Positions 12,613-22,186 of a stretch of DNA of 64,000 bases are shown piece by piece. A program made the translations under genes and the position numbers. The notes beneath the pieces are model-generated. The model ran no database searches, had not been told where the DNA came from, and saw nothing but the letters and a program-made list of their open reading frames with translations. Origin of the DNA: Orychophragmus violaceus (lineage: Eukaryota > Streptophyta > Magnoliopsida > Brassicales > Brassicaceae); NCBI GenBank assembly GCA_030180135.1, contig CM058233.1:105441994-105505993 (forward strand), in the 5' to 3' direction. Within the stretch, counting starts at the first letter, position 1. Every line of letters begins with the position of its first letter.

Positions 12613-13045
12613 AGAAGAACTCTTAGAAGATTGGTCGCATAACATGGCTTCCTTCTGGTTTTACAACATGGCAGTCTCTCATAGACCGGACAAATGGTTC
12701 AGCCGTTTCATCGCCAAGAACTCTTAGAAGATTGGTCGCATAATCATCGGTCTATAACATTTGCAAACAGCGCAATAATTTGCTACACAACAACCATTCG
12801 ATCCCCCTTAGAATCAGTGTTTAAGGACATTGACCGCCTTGTTCAAAACTCCATAACGGCTAAAAGGTATAGACGAAAGTTCAACCAGCTTATGTTGTTA
12901 TACATATGTTAAGAGTGTGTTTCCTATAGCCAAACTAGTGTTTCTTTGTTTTTAATTCTGTTTTGTCAAGGTAATTCTTGTATAGATTAACCCATGTAAT
13001 TTTCAATCATTCATTGCTTAATGATATTTATAGTTCAGCAAAAAA
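12613..13045 (+). mobile_element. 433-bp poly(A) retroposon with internal 27-bp duplication
   Basis: Flanked by AAGCTACT at 12605-12612 and 13046-13053 and ending CAGC-A(7), so a + strand 5'-truncated non-LTR insertion. The 27-bp stretch beginning AGAACTCTTAGAAGATTGG occurs twice near its 5' end (about 12615 and 12717). A 72-codon open frame (12694-12912) reads through it, but I recognise no domain with certainty. Confidence 0.65.
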
Positions 13046-13055
13046 AAGCTACTGA

Positions 13056-13098
13056 CATGTTAGATATTCTTTGTTAAAGAAAAATCATGTTAGATATT
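13056..13098 (+). mobile_element. Possible micro-insertion (17 bp) in a 13-bp duplication
   Basis: CATGTTAGATATT occurs at 13056-13068 and 13086-13098, around a 17-bp A-rich insert ending A(5)T. It is less clear than the other cases because there is no long homopolymer. Confidence 0.45.
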
Positions 13099-13237
13099 TA
13101 TTGCCTTCTTAAAATCTTGTCAAGCCACTGGCATGTTTGATATTTTCATAAACCGACCAAAACAAAAGAGCAAACAAATTTTTTTCTTTTACTCAGAGAA
13201 CCCAAATCTCATATATATTTTTTCGCACTTTGAGTTC

Positions 13238-13602
13238 TGATGCAGCGCATCAACGTTAATTCAGGCTTTTAACAACAAACACTTCTAATGGGCTTTACGT
13301 GTTTGCTAAGTAAATAGTTTAGATTATTATTGGGCTTTTGTTATTAGGGTCTAGGTTTGTTTTCATCGTTTAGTTCTCTCTTTATAAACATGTAGCTTAG
13401 GGTTTTGTAAAGGGATCGATTATTGAATATAATTTTGAGCTTTCTTAGCCGACGAGCGTTCTTCGCACGGGGAAGAGTATTCCCAATCCTAATTGCCTCT
13501 TTCGTTGAGAGTATCAACGAAACGGCAAGATCCGAGCTAGTTCACGTTCATCTCCTAGAGATCTCGTGTTCTTTCTCGTTATATAGCTTCCGCTCTCTAT
13601 CA
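13238..13602 (+). repeat. Left LTR of the TR-GAG element
   Basis: 365 bp, identical by eye to 20937-21301. A TATA-like TTTATAAAC is at about 13381. Its first 15 bases are a near-perfect hairpin (TGATGC-AGC-GCATCA). Confidence 0.93.
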
Positions 13603-13603
13603 G

Positions 13604-13618
13604 TTGGTATCAGAGCCA
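13604..13618 (+). other. Primer-binding site, initiator Met tRNA
   Basis: TTGGTATCAGAGCC lies immediately after the left LTR. It is complementary to the 3' end of initiator tRNA-Met, the usual primer of plant LTR elements. Confidence 0.85.
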
Positions 13619-13683
13619 AACGGTCCTTCGTTTCAGTTTGATTCAACGAAATCACCCACCCTTTCCATCCACCGCAGCCGGAG

Positions 13684-15867
13684 ATGTTTCGCGCTCAAAG
13701 TTTCGATAACCAACGGACCAATCGTTGGGAGTCTGATTTTCAGGTAGAGATTCCAACGTTTCATGGTGATGTTACAGGAGATGCTCTCTTTGAATGGATC
13801 GCAGTAGTTGAAGCGGTGTTGGAATTCAAAGAGATCCCTACGGCTACGTGCGTTCCGTTGGTGGCTAAGCAGTTTCGCAGTCACGCCGCCTCGTGGTGGA
13901 AGCAGCTCAAAGCCACGAGAAAGAGAAGTGGGAAGGAACCGATTAGGTCATGGGACAAGCTTACGAAGCAACTGCGTAAGACTTTTCTTCCACATAATTT
14001 TGCGCGCAGTGTCCATGACGTTCGTGACAACGATTTTAGCGGCACCAAAACCCGTTACCGTAACGGAGACGATGAAAGGAATCAACGACGGGATATGCTT
14101 TACGACCAACGTTTCGACAATAGCCAAAGCAACCGCCAATCTTTTCTTAAAGCTTCTAAAAAAGACTGGGCTATGCGTCACAACGAGCTCCGCTTGCAGC
14201 CGAAGAACTTTCGAACATCAAATTTTATTGCGGATTATCAATTGGCGGAGACGACCTTCAATAACCATGTGTCGTATGTCGCCGAGTCCGATGAAGGGTT
14301 TGAGAAGATCATCATCGCTAACACCGTGAAGCGCGACACCCACATTGAGCCCTTGCGTCATAATCAAAGTGATCGCTCGTTGTTTCTGGGTAAAGAGGAT
14401 CGTTCCCGGGGAAAATTCAGCGAGCCAGTTTTTGTCCTTGCCGATAAGGAGAAGGTTTGTGATGTTTCCATTGACGAATCAGGTTTGGTGACACCTCTAG
14501 AAGCTAAAAAAGAAGAAGATAATGAAGACTCTAATCCAAAGGAAAATAATGAAGCATTGAGCAATTTCGACATGGTGGAAGAAAAGTTGAGTCGTGTGAT
14601 CGTTTTGCATACCGGTGGATCCAATCAGAATTCGAAGGTGGATAGACAAAATTGTTGGACAAATGGGACATGTTCTTGCAATAAAAAAATCGCCAAGAAG
14701 GAAGAAGATGCGAGTCCGGAGAAGAGAAACCATGAAAATTTTGCGGCAAATAGCGATAAACGTATCGATTTCGAGCCACCAGATCCTCGTCGCAGCAAGT
14801 TATTTTTTCGCAGCCGCAACAACGATCTCTCGAACGAGTTCGATCGCACGCAAGTTGTTGATATTCACGATGCTGAAATTTGTGATGAGCATCAAGTTCG
14901 ATATCATGATCAAAGTTCGTTTCTCCAAGTGGAAGATAAAATCTTTATAGCGATTTTTGGTGTTTCAACTTTTGGTAATTATGATAAAGAGGCCGAGCCA
15001 CCGGATCGTAGCGATAATTGTTTTCTGCGAAGTGGTGAGCCAATGTTCGATACATATATCGATGGAGACCTAAATTTTGTTGCTTATGAAGAAAACGACA
15101 ATAGGTTGCTTGTTGTTGAAGAAATTGGTAAGACTACACCCCTCTTGGTCCTTCATCAACATAGAATCACAAAACAAAATTCTCATCTTAGCTACAAGGA
15201 AAATCAAGAGGATGACGACATCAACGTGTGCAGTTCAAGGTTTTTGTATTTGGCTATTGAAAAAGAAGTCCAAACAAGAATTTCATGTGCTCATCCAATT
15301 CTCGAGTACAATGGACACATGTATGTGGGAGGTCAAGTTCCTCGTAGTTATCGCGCAACTCGTAATCGGTTGATCGTTCCCGAGCCTCCAGATCGAGGTC
15401 GTAGCGAGAATTCATTTCGTAGCGGTGACTTAACAGGTTCTTGCAATTGGTTGCTGCTATGTTCTTTCTTGACAGTCCCTCGTGAAACTGTCCCAAGGAA
15501 GATTGCGTTCGAGCTTCGTTACGGCTTGGTTTCCTCGTCACCAACACTGTGGCTTTGCTCCACCATTTGTCTCACAAAGGTCTCCAATGATGACTTCACC
15601 GAGGTAGTATTGACAAAATTTCAAGGTCCATATTGGCAGCCTGGGTGGATTATATTTGCCTTATCCAACCATTTACTGTTTTGTATGCGCCTATACGACC
15701 ATGTGTTTTGGTGGATGATGCTGGAATACCGGCAAGCAACAAATCATAATTTCATCTCCAGTGCGGGATGGATTATTCGCTTTGCTATTGCTGCAGTTTG
15801 TGTTATCCGGTTCGTGGCAGTCGTCTCGAGCAACGGTGAGGCTGGTGTCATATTTTTCTCGAGGTGA
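13684..15867 (+). CDS. Gag-like ORF1 of the TR-GAG element
   Basis: A 727-codon open frame starting 81 bp after the LTR. Residues about 17-115 form a Ty3/gypsy retrotransposon gag domain (VEIPTFHGDV, FEWIAVVEAVLEF, HAASWWKQL, SWDKLTKQLRKTFLPHNF). No CCHC knuckle, protease or polymerase motif follows. The central and C-terminal parts are charged, and a motif of the form EPPD(P/R)..RS...FRS occurs three times, at about residues 362, 437 and 566. The last about 130 residues are hydrophobic and aromatic, read through GC-poor sequence, and may not be translated usefully. The start fits the gag N-terminus. It overlaps ORF2 (starts 15761) in another frame. Confidence 0.75.
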   Translation: MFRAQSFDNQRTNRWESDFQVEIPTFHGDVTGDALFEWIAVVEAVLEFKEIPTATCVPLVAKQFRSHAASWWKQLKATRKRSGKEPIRSWDKLTKQLRKTFLPHNFARSVHDVRDNDFSGTKTRYRNGDDERNQRRDMLYDQRFDNSQSNRQSFLKASKKDWAMRHNELRLQPKNFRTSNFIADYQLAETTFNNHVSYVAESDEGFEKIIIANTVKRDTHIEPLRHNQSDRSLFLGKEDRSRGKFSEPVFVLADKEKVCDVSIDESGLVTPLEAKKEEDNEDSNPKENNEALSNFDMVEEKLSRVIVLHTGGSNQNSKVDRQNCWTNGTCSCNKKIAKKEEDASPEKRNHENFAANSDKRIDFEPPDPRRSKLFFRSRNNDLSNEFDRTQVVDIHDAEICDEHQVRYHDQSSFLQVEDKIFIAIFGVSTFGNYDKEAEPPDRSDNCFLRSGEPMFDTYIDGDLNFVAYEENDNRLLVVEEIGKTTPLLVLHQHRITKQNSHLSYKENQEDDDINVCSSRFLYLAIEKEVQTRISCAHPILEYNGHMYVGGQVPRSYRATRNRLIVPEPPDRGRSENSFRSGDLTGSCNWLLLCSFLTVPRETVPRKIAFELRYGLVSSSPTLWLCSTICLTKVSNDDFTEVVLTKFQGPYWQPGWIIFALSNHLLFCMRLYDHVFWWMMLEYRQATNHNFISSAGWIIRFAIAAVCVIRFVAVVSSNGEAGVIFFSR

Positions 15868-16566
15868 ATTTTTGATTATCGTTACCTACACCGGTATTGA
15901 TTCTGCATTTTTCAAGTCCTCCATGATGTTTTTCGATCAGTTCCTTGCTCTTGTTTGCTGTGAGAATCTTGTTTTAGCCAGAGGTAAACTGTCAGCTTCG
16001 AGTTTTGCTTCTAAATGCAAGCTTGAAAAGAGTAAAGTCGATGCAAAGACTATGTTGTTCGTTTACCGGGTTGTCAACAACAACATCCGTGCTGTTCAAG
16101 GGGATTTAGATGCAGCTAATTTTAGCTTCACTATTCTTTTGACAAGGGGACGTGCGACTTGGAGCATGAGTAGAGTTTGTGTCACAGGGCCCTTTTATGG
16201 TTATAATGAAGCGGCGGAAGATGTGACACTAGGTGGTGTTGACAATTTTGATGATCATGCTATTAGACTTGGGAGGAAAGTAAAAGTCGTTCCGAAAGTT
16301 ACGTTGTTACCATCGTGGCTCCAACTTCATACTCACGATAGTTTTATACACATGGAGAAGTCTAAGATTTTGTGGCAATTTTTGTCTCTGGTGACTTTTG
16401 TGTTTCTTTCTCCCAGGTTTGTCGACGTGTTGGTGGTGCTATTCTCGATCACATCTTCTCATGTTGAGTTGTGTAGTGGAATGACTGTCAGATTTATCAT
16501 TCATATTGTTGCTGGTCAGAGTAATAAGATTCCTAAAGCGGTGACACATGTCGTGTATGTCTCCCA

Positions 16567-16976
16567 TGTTGGAATGAAATTTTATAAGTATGGAGAAAGT
16601 GTTTGAGAACTTAGAAGACAAAAGAGAATTTTTGGAAGAAGAAAGTTTTTATTTATGCTTAGAGAACAACTTAGAGACTTTAGCAACTTGGTTACAAATG
16701 AGAGTGGATGGAGGTATTTATAGCCTCCAAAACACAAAATATCTAGAATATTTTAATCTTAAATCTAGAGAATTCTACCATAATATCTAGATTAAAATAT
16801 TACAATTATCTAGATTTTTCTATTGAAATATCTAGTTTTTTATTCTTAAGGAGGTGGAAGATTTCTCTAGAAACCTTCTAGAATTTTGGATCTTATTTTG
16901 GGTTTGGTCCAATAATAGATTATTGGATCATTAGCCCAAATTCAAATTGATCCAAAATCAAGTTTATATTTCAACA
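16567..16976 (-). repeat. Copia LTR (3' LTR)
   Basis: 410 bp, identical by eye to 19862-20271. The 66-codon open frame inside both copies is only LTR sequence. Confidence 0.93.
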
Positions 16977-19829
16977 CCCCCTCTTAAACTTGATTTTGTT
17001 ACTCCAAGTGAAACTCCTCAACTTGATAAAATCTTCCCGTTTGAGAGGCTTGATGAAGATATCAGTTTCTTGGTCATTTGTCTTCACATACTTCAATTGT
17101 GCATCCCTTTTAAACCTCTTAAAATCTTCTTTTTGAGTAGTGAAGATTCCGGCCTTTTGACTGTAGCCTTTTTCCACCAATCGTGTCTTATATCTTTCAA
17201 CTTCTCCTTTAGAGTTCTTATTTGCTTTGTTCACACACTTCACACTGATCGCCTTATGCCTTTTTGAAAGTGAAGCTAACTTCCATGTATCAATCTTTTG
17301 TATCGCCTTAATCTCTTCATCCATTGCATTTCTCAATGTCTTCTTCTCCATAGCTTCTTGAAAATCCATGGGCTCGGAATCCGCAAATAGACAACATAAA
17401 GTAAGATTGTCTTGATTTTCAGTTACCTCATAAAGCTCTTGTAGACTTCTAAAACGTGGAGTCCTTTCGCTTGAGCTTTCATCTCCTTGAGAACTAGATG
17501 TTGGTGAAGTTGGTGGGGTAACTGGCTCCTCTCTTGGTTTCTCCAACACTTCTTCTTCAACATGCGGAAAGAAGTTGTAGTCTTCTTTGTTTGATTTCCA
17601 ATCCCATTCTCCTTCTTCATCAAAGATGACATTCCGGCTGATTATTGTCTTCTTTGTTTCAGGATTGTAGAGCTTGTAGCCTTTGGAGTTAGCATCATAG
17701 CCAATGAAGATGTACTTCTCGCTTTTATCATCTAGCTTGCTTCGCTTCTCATCTGGTACATGAGCATGAGCAAGACTTCCAAAAACTCTTAGATGTGAAA
17801 CACCGGGTTTTCTTCCACTCCAAGCTTCTTGTGGTGTTTTCCCCAAAACACTTCTTGTTGGAGATCGGTTTGATAGATAAACCGCACAAGCAACTGCTTC
17901 GGCCCATAACTCCTTTGGTAGCTTCTTACTCTTGAGCATGCTTCTTGCCATCTCAAGGATCGTCCTATTCTTCCTTTCGGCTACTCCATTTTGTTGAGGG
18001 GATCTAGGCACCGTCAATTGTCTTCGAATGCCATTATCCTCACAATACTTCAGAAATTCCTTGGATGTGAACTCTCCTCCACGATCAGATCTCATGGCTT
18101 TAATCACAAGGCCACTTTCCTTCTCAACATGGGCTTTGAACTTTTTGAAATTTTCAAACACCTCTGATTTTTCTTTCAAAAAGTAAACCCATGTCTTTCT
18201 TGAGAAATCATCAATAAAGAGAAGGAAGTAGTTACTCTTACCGAGTGAACTTGGCTTGATCGGGCCACATACATCTGTATGTATGAGTTCTAGTGGCTTC
18301 CGCGCTCTTGTCTCTGACTCCTTTGGAAAACTCATTTTGAATTGTTTTCCAAGTAGACATCCTTCACACACTTGATTTGGATGATTGATGCAAGGCAATC
18401 CTCTCACCATTTCTTTCTTGGAAAGTAGCTCTAAGCCTCCAAAATTGAGATGCCCGAACCGAAGATGCCAAAGCCAAGACTCCTCCTTGTAACACATCTT
18501 GAGACATTGTGCGATGTCATTTTGAATGTTTAGGACAAACATTCTATTCCTCGCCATCGGCACCTTGGTGATGAGATTATTTTCGTGATCTCTTATAGAA
18601 AGGCTATTATCCTTTAGTTGGATATCATAACCTTTCTCTAAGAGTTGTCCTAGGCTCAAGATGTTGGTCTTCATGCTTGGAATATAGTAAACATTAGAAA
18701 TGAATTGATGATCTCCATTCTTCAGTCGGATGAGAATGTTACCTTTGCCTTTTACTTCCATCTTTGATTCATCTCCTAAAGCGACATCTCCTTTCACCGA
18801 TTCATCAAGCTCCACGAACAAGCTTCTTTTACCGCACATGTGATTGCTTGCACCACTGTCGAGGTACCATTTGTGAACCTCATTTGGTTCATCCTTCTTA
18901 TAGGCCATCAATAGCATATCCTCTTCTTTGCTCCTTTCTTCAGCATAGTTGGACTTCTCTTCAACTCTATTGTTGTTTGGAGCCTTACACTCGGAAGCAT
19001 AATGTCCAAACTTTTCACAATTGTAGCACTTAACATTTGACTTATCGTACCTTGATTTTGGACTTCCTCTCCCACGGCCTCTTGATGAGCTTTCTCCTTT
19101 TTGGTTGGTATGTTCTTCATATGGTCTCCAACCACGTCCACGACCTCTTCCTCGGGCTTGGCCACCTCGTCTTGGATGACTAATCCGCATCTTGAGTACT
19201 TGCTCTGTGATGTCTTCCTTCTTCTTCTTCTTTTCTTCATAAGCTTGTAGTGATCCAAGTAGTTGCTCAATTGTCATAGTCTCCAAGTCTTTTGTCTCTT
19301 CAATCACAGTGACAATATGCTCGAATTTTGAATCCAATGATCTAAGAACTTTCTCCATGATTCTCACCTCATCTAACTTCTCACCATTTCTTTTTAGGTT
19401 ATTAGTAACCGTTAGAACTCTTGAGAAGTAATCAGAGATGAGTTCACCTTCCTTCATTTGCAATGCTTCAAATTCTCCTCTTAGAGTTTGAAGACGTACC
19501 TTCTTAACTTGCTCCGCTCCCTTGTAAGAAGTTCGAAGCTTCTCCCATGCTTCTTTGGCCGACTTTGCTCCGACGACCTTCTCGAATGTGTCTTCATCTA
19601 ATCCTTGATAGATTAGACAGAGAGCCTTCTTGTCTCTCTTCCTTGAGTCTCTCAAACCATCCTTTTGAGTTTGAGATAGATTGACATCATTCTCCGGTTC
19701 AATGAAGCCTTTCTCGACTATCTCCCACACATCATGTGCTCCTAGGATAGCCATCAACCTTAGACTCCAATTGTCATAGTTGCTCTTTGTGAGCATAGGG
19801 ACTTGGAAGGGAACACCATTACTTGCCAT
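16971..19829 (-). CDS. Copia gag-pol polyprotein, internally deleted
   Basis: A minus-strand open frame, taken to start at the MASNGVPFQ methionine (19829) because the upstream in-frame codons lie in the LTR and primer site. In order: gag of the copia type (NYDNWSLRLMAILGAHDVWEIVEKG); CCHC knuckle CYNCEKFGHYASEC; aspartic protease WYLDSGASNHM; integrase zinc region (HLRFGHLN, CEGCLLGK); and integrase core D-D-E (IHTDVCGPI, MRSDRGGEF, SPQQNGVAERKNRT). The reverse transcriptase starts (RYKTRLVEKGYSQKAGI), but the next residues are already the C-terminal tail (VKTNDQETDIFIKPLKRED). The RT catalytic YVDD box and RNase H are therefore missing. The frame is intact across the junction. It cannot copy itself but could supply gag, protease and integrase. 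Confidence 0.93.
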   Translation of the reverse strand: MASNGVPFQVPMLTKSNYDNWSLRLMAILGAHDVWEIVEKGFIEPENDVNLSQTQKDGLRDSRKRDKKALCLIYQGLDEDTFEKVVGAKSAKEAWEKLRTSYKGAEQVKKVRLQTLRGEFEALQMKEGELISDYFSRVLTVTNNLKRNGEKLDEVRIMEKVLRSLDSKFEHIVTVIEETKDLETMTIEQLLGSLQAYEEKKKKKEDITEQVLKMRISHPRRGGQARGRGRGRGWRPYEEHTNQKGESSSRGRGRGSPKSRYDKSNVKCYNCEKFGHYASECKAPNNNRVEEKSNYAEERSKEEDMLLMAYKKDEPNEVHKWYLDSGASNHMCGKRSLFVELDESVKGDVALGDESKMEVKGKGNILIRLKNGDHQFISNVYYIPSMKTNILSLGQLLEKGYDIQLKDNSLSIRDHENNLITKVPMARNRMFVLNIQNDIAQCLKMCYKEESWLWHLRFGHLNFGGLELLSKKEMVRGLPCINHPNQVCEGCLLGKQFKMSFPKESETRARKPLELIHTDVCGPIKPSSLGKSNYFLLFIDDFSRKTWVYFLKEKSEVFENFKKFKAHVEKESGLVIKAMRSDRGGEFTSKEFLKYCEDNGIRRQLTVPRSPQQNGVAERKNRTILEMARSMLKSKKLPKELWAEAVACAVYLSNRSPTRSVLGKTPQEAWSGRKPGVSHLRVFGSLAHAHVPDEKRSKLDDKSEKYIFIGYDANSKGYKLYNPETKKTIISRNVIFDEEGEWDWKSNKEDYNFFPHVEEEVLEKPREEPVTPPTSPTSSSQGDESSSERTPRFRSLQELYEVTENQDNLTLCCLFADSEPMDFQEAMEKKTLRNAMDEEIKAIQKIDTWKLASLSKRHKAISVKCVNKANKNSKGEVERYKTRLVEKGYSQKAGIFTTQKEDFKRFKRDAQLKYVKTNDQETDIFIKPLKREDFIKLRSFTWSNKIKFKRGC

Positions 19830-19861
19830 CTTTGAAGAATCTTCTAGCTCTGATACCACTT

Positions 19862-20271
19862 TGTTGGAATGAAATTTTATAAGTATGGAGAAAGTGTTTG
19901 AGAACTTAGAAGACAAAAGAGAATTTTTGGAAGAAGAAAGTTTTTATTTATGCTTAGAGAACAACTTAGAGACTTTAGCAACTTGGTTACAAATGAGAGT
20001 GGATGGAGGTATTTATAGCCTCCAAAACACAAAATATCTAGAATATTTTAATCTTAAATCTAGAGAATTCTACCATAATATCTAGATTAAAATATTACAA
20101 TTATCTAGATTTTTCTATTGAAATATCTAGTTTTTTATTCTTAAGGAGGTGGAAGATTTCTCTAGAAACCTTCTAGAATTTTGGATCTTATTTTGGGTTT
20201 GGTCCAATAATAGATTATTGGATCATTAGCCCAAATTCAAATTGATCCAAAATCAAGTTTATATTTCAACA
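19862..20271 (-). repeat. Copia LTR (5' LTR)
   Basis: 410 bp, identical by eye to 16567-16976. The primer-binding site lies at about 19845-19860 on the minus strand. Confidence 0.93.
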
Positions 20272-20936
20272 TCCCACACTCGTAAGTCTATGAATACGAA
20301 ACATACGTGTGAGGAAGATATATATGAATGGATCATCTATAATGGTGATCTTCCGACACATTTGGCATGTGGAGTTTCTACCAAGCACACCAGAAGCTTG
20401 TATCGACAACATGTGGGTTCCACTATCACATACAAGATAGTTTTTGGTGAGAGTAAGGTTGCTGGCGAATCAAGTAAGTTGTTGTCTGTCATTTTGGGAA
20501 AGAACATCCATATTTTCCATCGGTGCAACATATATTCAAGCATAAGTGACATGATCGTGTTTATGGGATGTCCAAAAAATCATTTGTGTCGTATTCCACG
20601 CTGGACATATCTCGTTACGGTTCGTGTGGTCATTGTGACGTCTCGTGACCCGTTTATGGGCGTTATGATTCTTCCAATGGAAATGCTAGACGATGTGGAA
20701 CTCAAGGTGAGTATTCACAGTCTCCACAACATGTGGCGATTAAAGGTTTTCAACGACATCTACAACGTCAATTTTGTGGCAAAATATGCTTTTGAGTGCA
20801 CTATTCACAGGACGAATAAGATTTGGGAAACTTCAAACACGGGAGACGAGATATCAAAGAAGACTCTGCTGATGAAGGTTTGGGAGCTGATATTACCGTT
20901 CCGATTCGAGGTCGAATCTTTCGAACCCGGAGGGAC

Positions 20937-21301
20937 TGATGCAGCGCATCAACGTTAATTCAGGCTTTTAACAACAAACACTTCTAATGGGCTTTACGTG
21001 TTTGCTAAGTAAATAGTTTAGATTATTATTGGGCTTTTGTTATTAGGGTCTAGGTTTGTTTTCATCGTTTAGTTCTCTCTTTATAAACATGTAGCTTAGG
21101 GTTTTGTAAAGGGATCGATTATTGAATATAATTTTGAGCTTTCTTAGCCGACGAGCGTTCTTCGCACGGGGAAGAGTATTCCCAATCCTAATTGCCTCTT
21201 TCGTTGAGAGTATCAACGAAACGGCAAGATCCGAGCTAGTTCACGTTCATCTCCTAGAGATCTCGTGTTCTTTCTCGTTATATAGCTTCCGCTCTCTATC
21301 A
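20937..21301 (+). repeat. Right LTR of the TR-GAG element
   Basis: 365 bp, identical by eye to 13238-13602. Confidence 0.93.
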
Positions 21302-21306
21302 AATTC

Positions 21307-21845
21307 CTTTTTTGGCAAAACTTAAAAAAAAAAAAACTTCCATGTTGCTTTACTAAATGTTAAAAGAAAAAAAAAGTTACTAAAAACCAAATGAAACAAA
21401 GAAAAAGAGAAGAAAAACAAAAACAAAAAGGTGTGAAGGAGCATGAGACTCGTAGTTGCAATTCCTACCAAATATGAGGAAATCTTTACTGTGTTTTCCT
21501 TGTCCTCTTCTAAATTTTTTATTACATTATTTGTACTGCCAAACAGTTTGACATTATAATAATTTTCCGTCGTTTTCCATTATTTTCGTAACATAATGTC
21601 AAATGCTGCAATATATATTTCCCATCGTCTCTTGTTTTTAGTTATTTTCCTGTGAATAGTGTTCTTGTTGTTTTAGTATATTGTTTTTGTTTTGGTTTTA
21701 GTTTTAGTTTGAAAGTATATCATATCATATATACTAGTAAAGTCATTAAATATATGACGATCAAATTAGTATGAAGTACTCATCACACTTTTTTGCTTAT
21801 AACAAAAATCTTAACTGAATTAGGACAAAAGTCTGCACTCCTCTA
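21307..21845. other. Intergenic, nothing recognised
   Basis: A- and T-rich sequence with no supported gene or bounded repeat. Confidence 0.5.
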
Positions 21846-22186
21846 TATTGCTTCGATTGGTAACATTCGTGGAATCGCGTAATAGTGGAAATAAAATAAA
21901 GCTGCGGAAATAATTTAAAATTTGCTGAAAAAAAATTGTAGAATAAGTTTTGTGTGATTGGATGAGTTTTGCGGAATTGCGGAATATTAAGATTCCACAA
22001 ATAATCTACATATAGTTCACTTTTCCACTTAATGAATTTTTCTTTGTATTTTTTTAAGCGAAAACGCAGACTTTGCGTTTTCGCTTTTTTTTTCCTATTC
22101 CGCAAATTTTTTTAATTGGAAAAATTCTTGCGGAATAGCGTTTTTAAACGCGATTCCGCCATTCCGCAGGTTACCAATCAAGGCCT
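21846..22186. mobile_element. TIR element (hAT-like MITE)
   Basis: The ends are inverted repeats of about 35 bp. The left reads GATTGGTAACATTCGTGGAATCGCG-like sequence; the right, reversed, reads TTGATTGGTAACCTGCGGAATGGC. The body is filled with GCGGAAT/ATTCCGC motifs. There is no coding. The target duplication was not resolved (possibly CCTCTAT/CCTATGT), so the superfamily is a guess. Confidence 0.6.

Larger units (their letters stand above)
16567..20271 (-). mobile_element. Ty1/copia element with RT/RNase H deletion, nested
   Basis: LTRs of 410 bp (16567-16976 and 19862-20271) begin TGTTGGAATG and end TTTCAACA, and are identical by eye. The perfect target duplication is TCCCA (16562-16566 and 20272-20276). 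Coding is on the minus strand, so the 5' LTR is at the right. Next to it the minus strand reads TGGTATCAGAGC, a Met-tRNA primer site. A polypurine tract (AAGAGGGG, minus strand) abuts the 3' LTR at 16977-16985. The 3.7-kb length is short for copia (about 5 kb) because the polymerase region is deleted. Confidence 0.95.
15761..20958 (+). pseudogene. ORF2 of the TR-GAG element, split by the copia insertion
   Basis: The open frame from 15761 runs to the copia insertion at 16566. After removal of the copia element and one copy of its 5-bp duplication, the frame continues exactly in phase from 20277 to a stop at 20958 inside the right LTR. The two parts add up to 1,488 bp, divisible by three. That two independent stretches stay open in the matching phase suggests a real second ORF of about 495 codons before the insertion. 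I recognise no domain in it. Its start is uncertain because it overlaps ORF1 by 107 bp; a frameshift from ORF1 is possible. Confidence 0.55.
13238..21301 (+). mobile_element. TR-GAG-type LTR retrotransposon, with a nested copia element
   Basis: Identical 365-bp LTRs (13238-13602, 20937-21301) begin TGATGCAGC and end CTATCA. A primer-binding site TGGTATCAGAGCC (initiator-Met tRNA) directly follows the left LTR, and a purine-rich GGAGGGAC precedes the right LTR. The flanks are AGTTC (13233-13237) and AATTC (21302-21306), a 5-bp target duplication with one difference. Without the 3.7-kb nested copia insertion (16567-20271) the element is about 4.35 kb. It encodes a Ty3/gypsy-type gag domain but no protease, reverse transcriptase or integrase. 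This fits the class of terminal-repeat retrotransposons with only a GAG domain, so it depends on another element's enzymes. LTR identity (by eye) implies recent insertion. Confidence 0.92.

Noticed and set aside
13423..13641. A 72-codon gene (and its copy at 21122-21325)
   Set aside because: Both lie in the LTRs of the TR-GAG element.
14364..14849. Minus-strand open frames within the gag-like ORF
   Set aside because: They are shadows of ORF1 with no recognisable domain.
16590..16790. A 66-codon gene repeated at 19885-20085
   Set aside because: It is copia LTR sequence, identical because the LTRs are identical.
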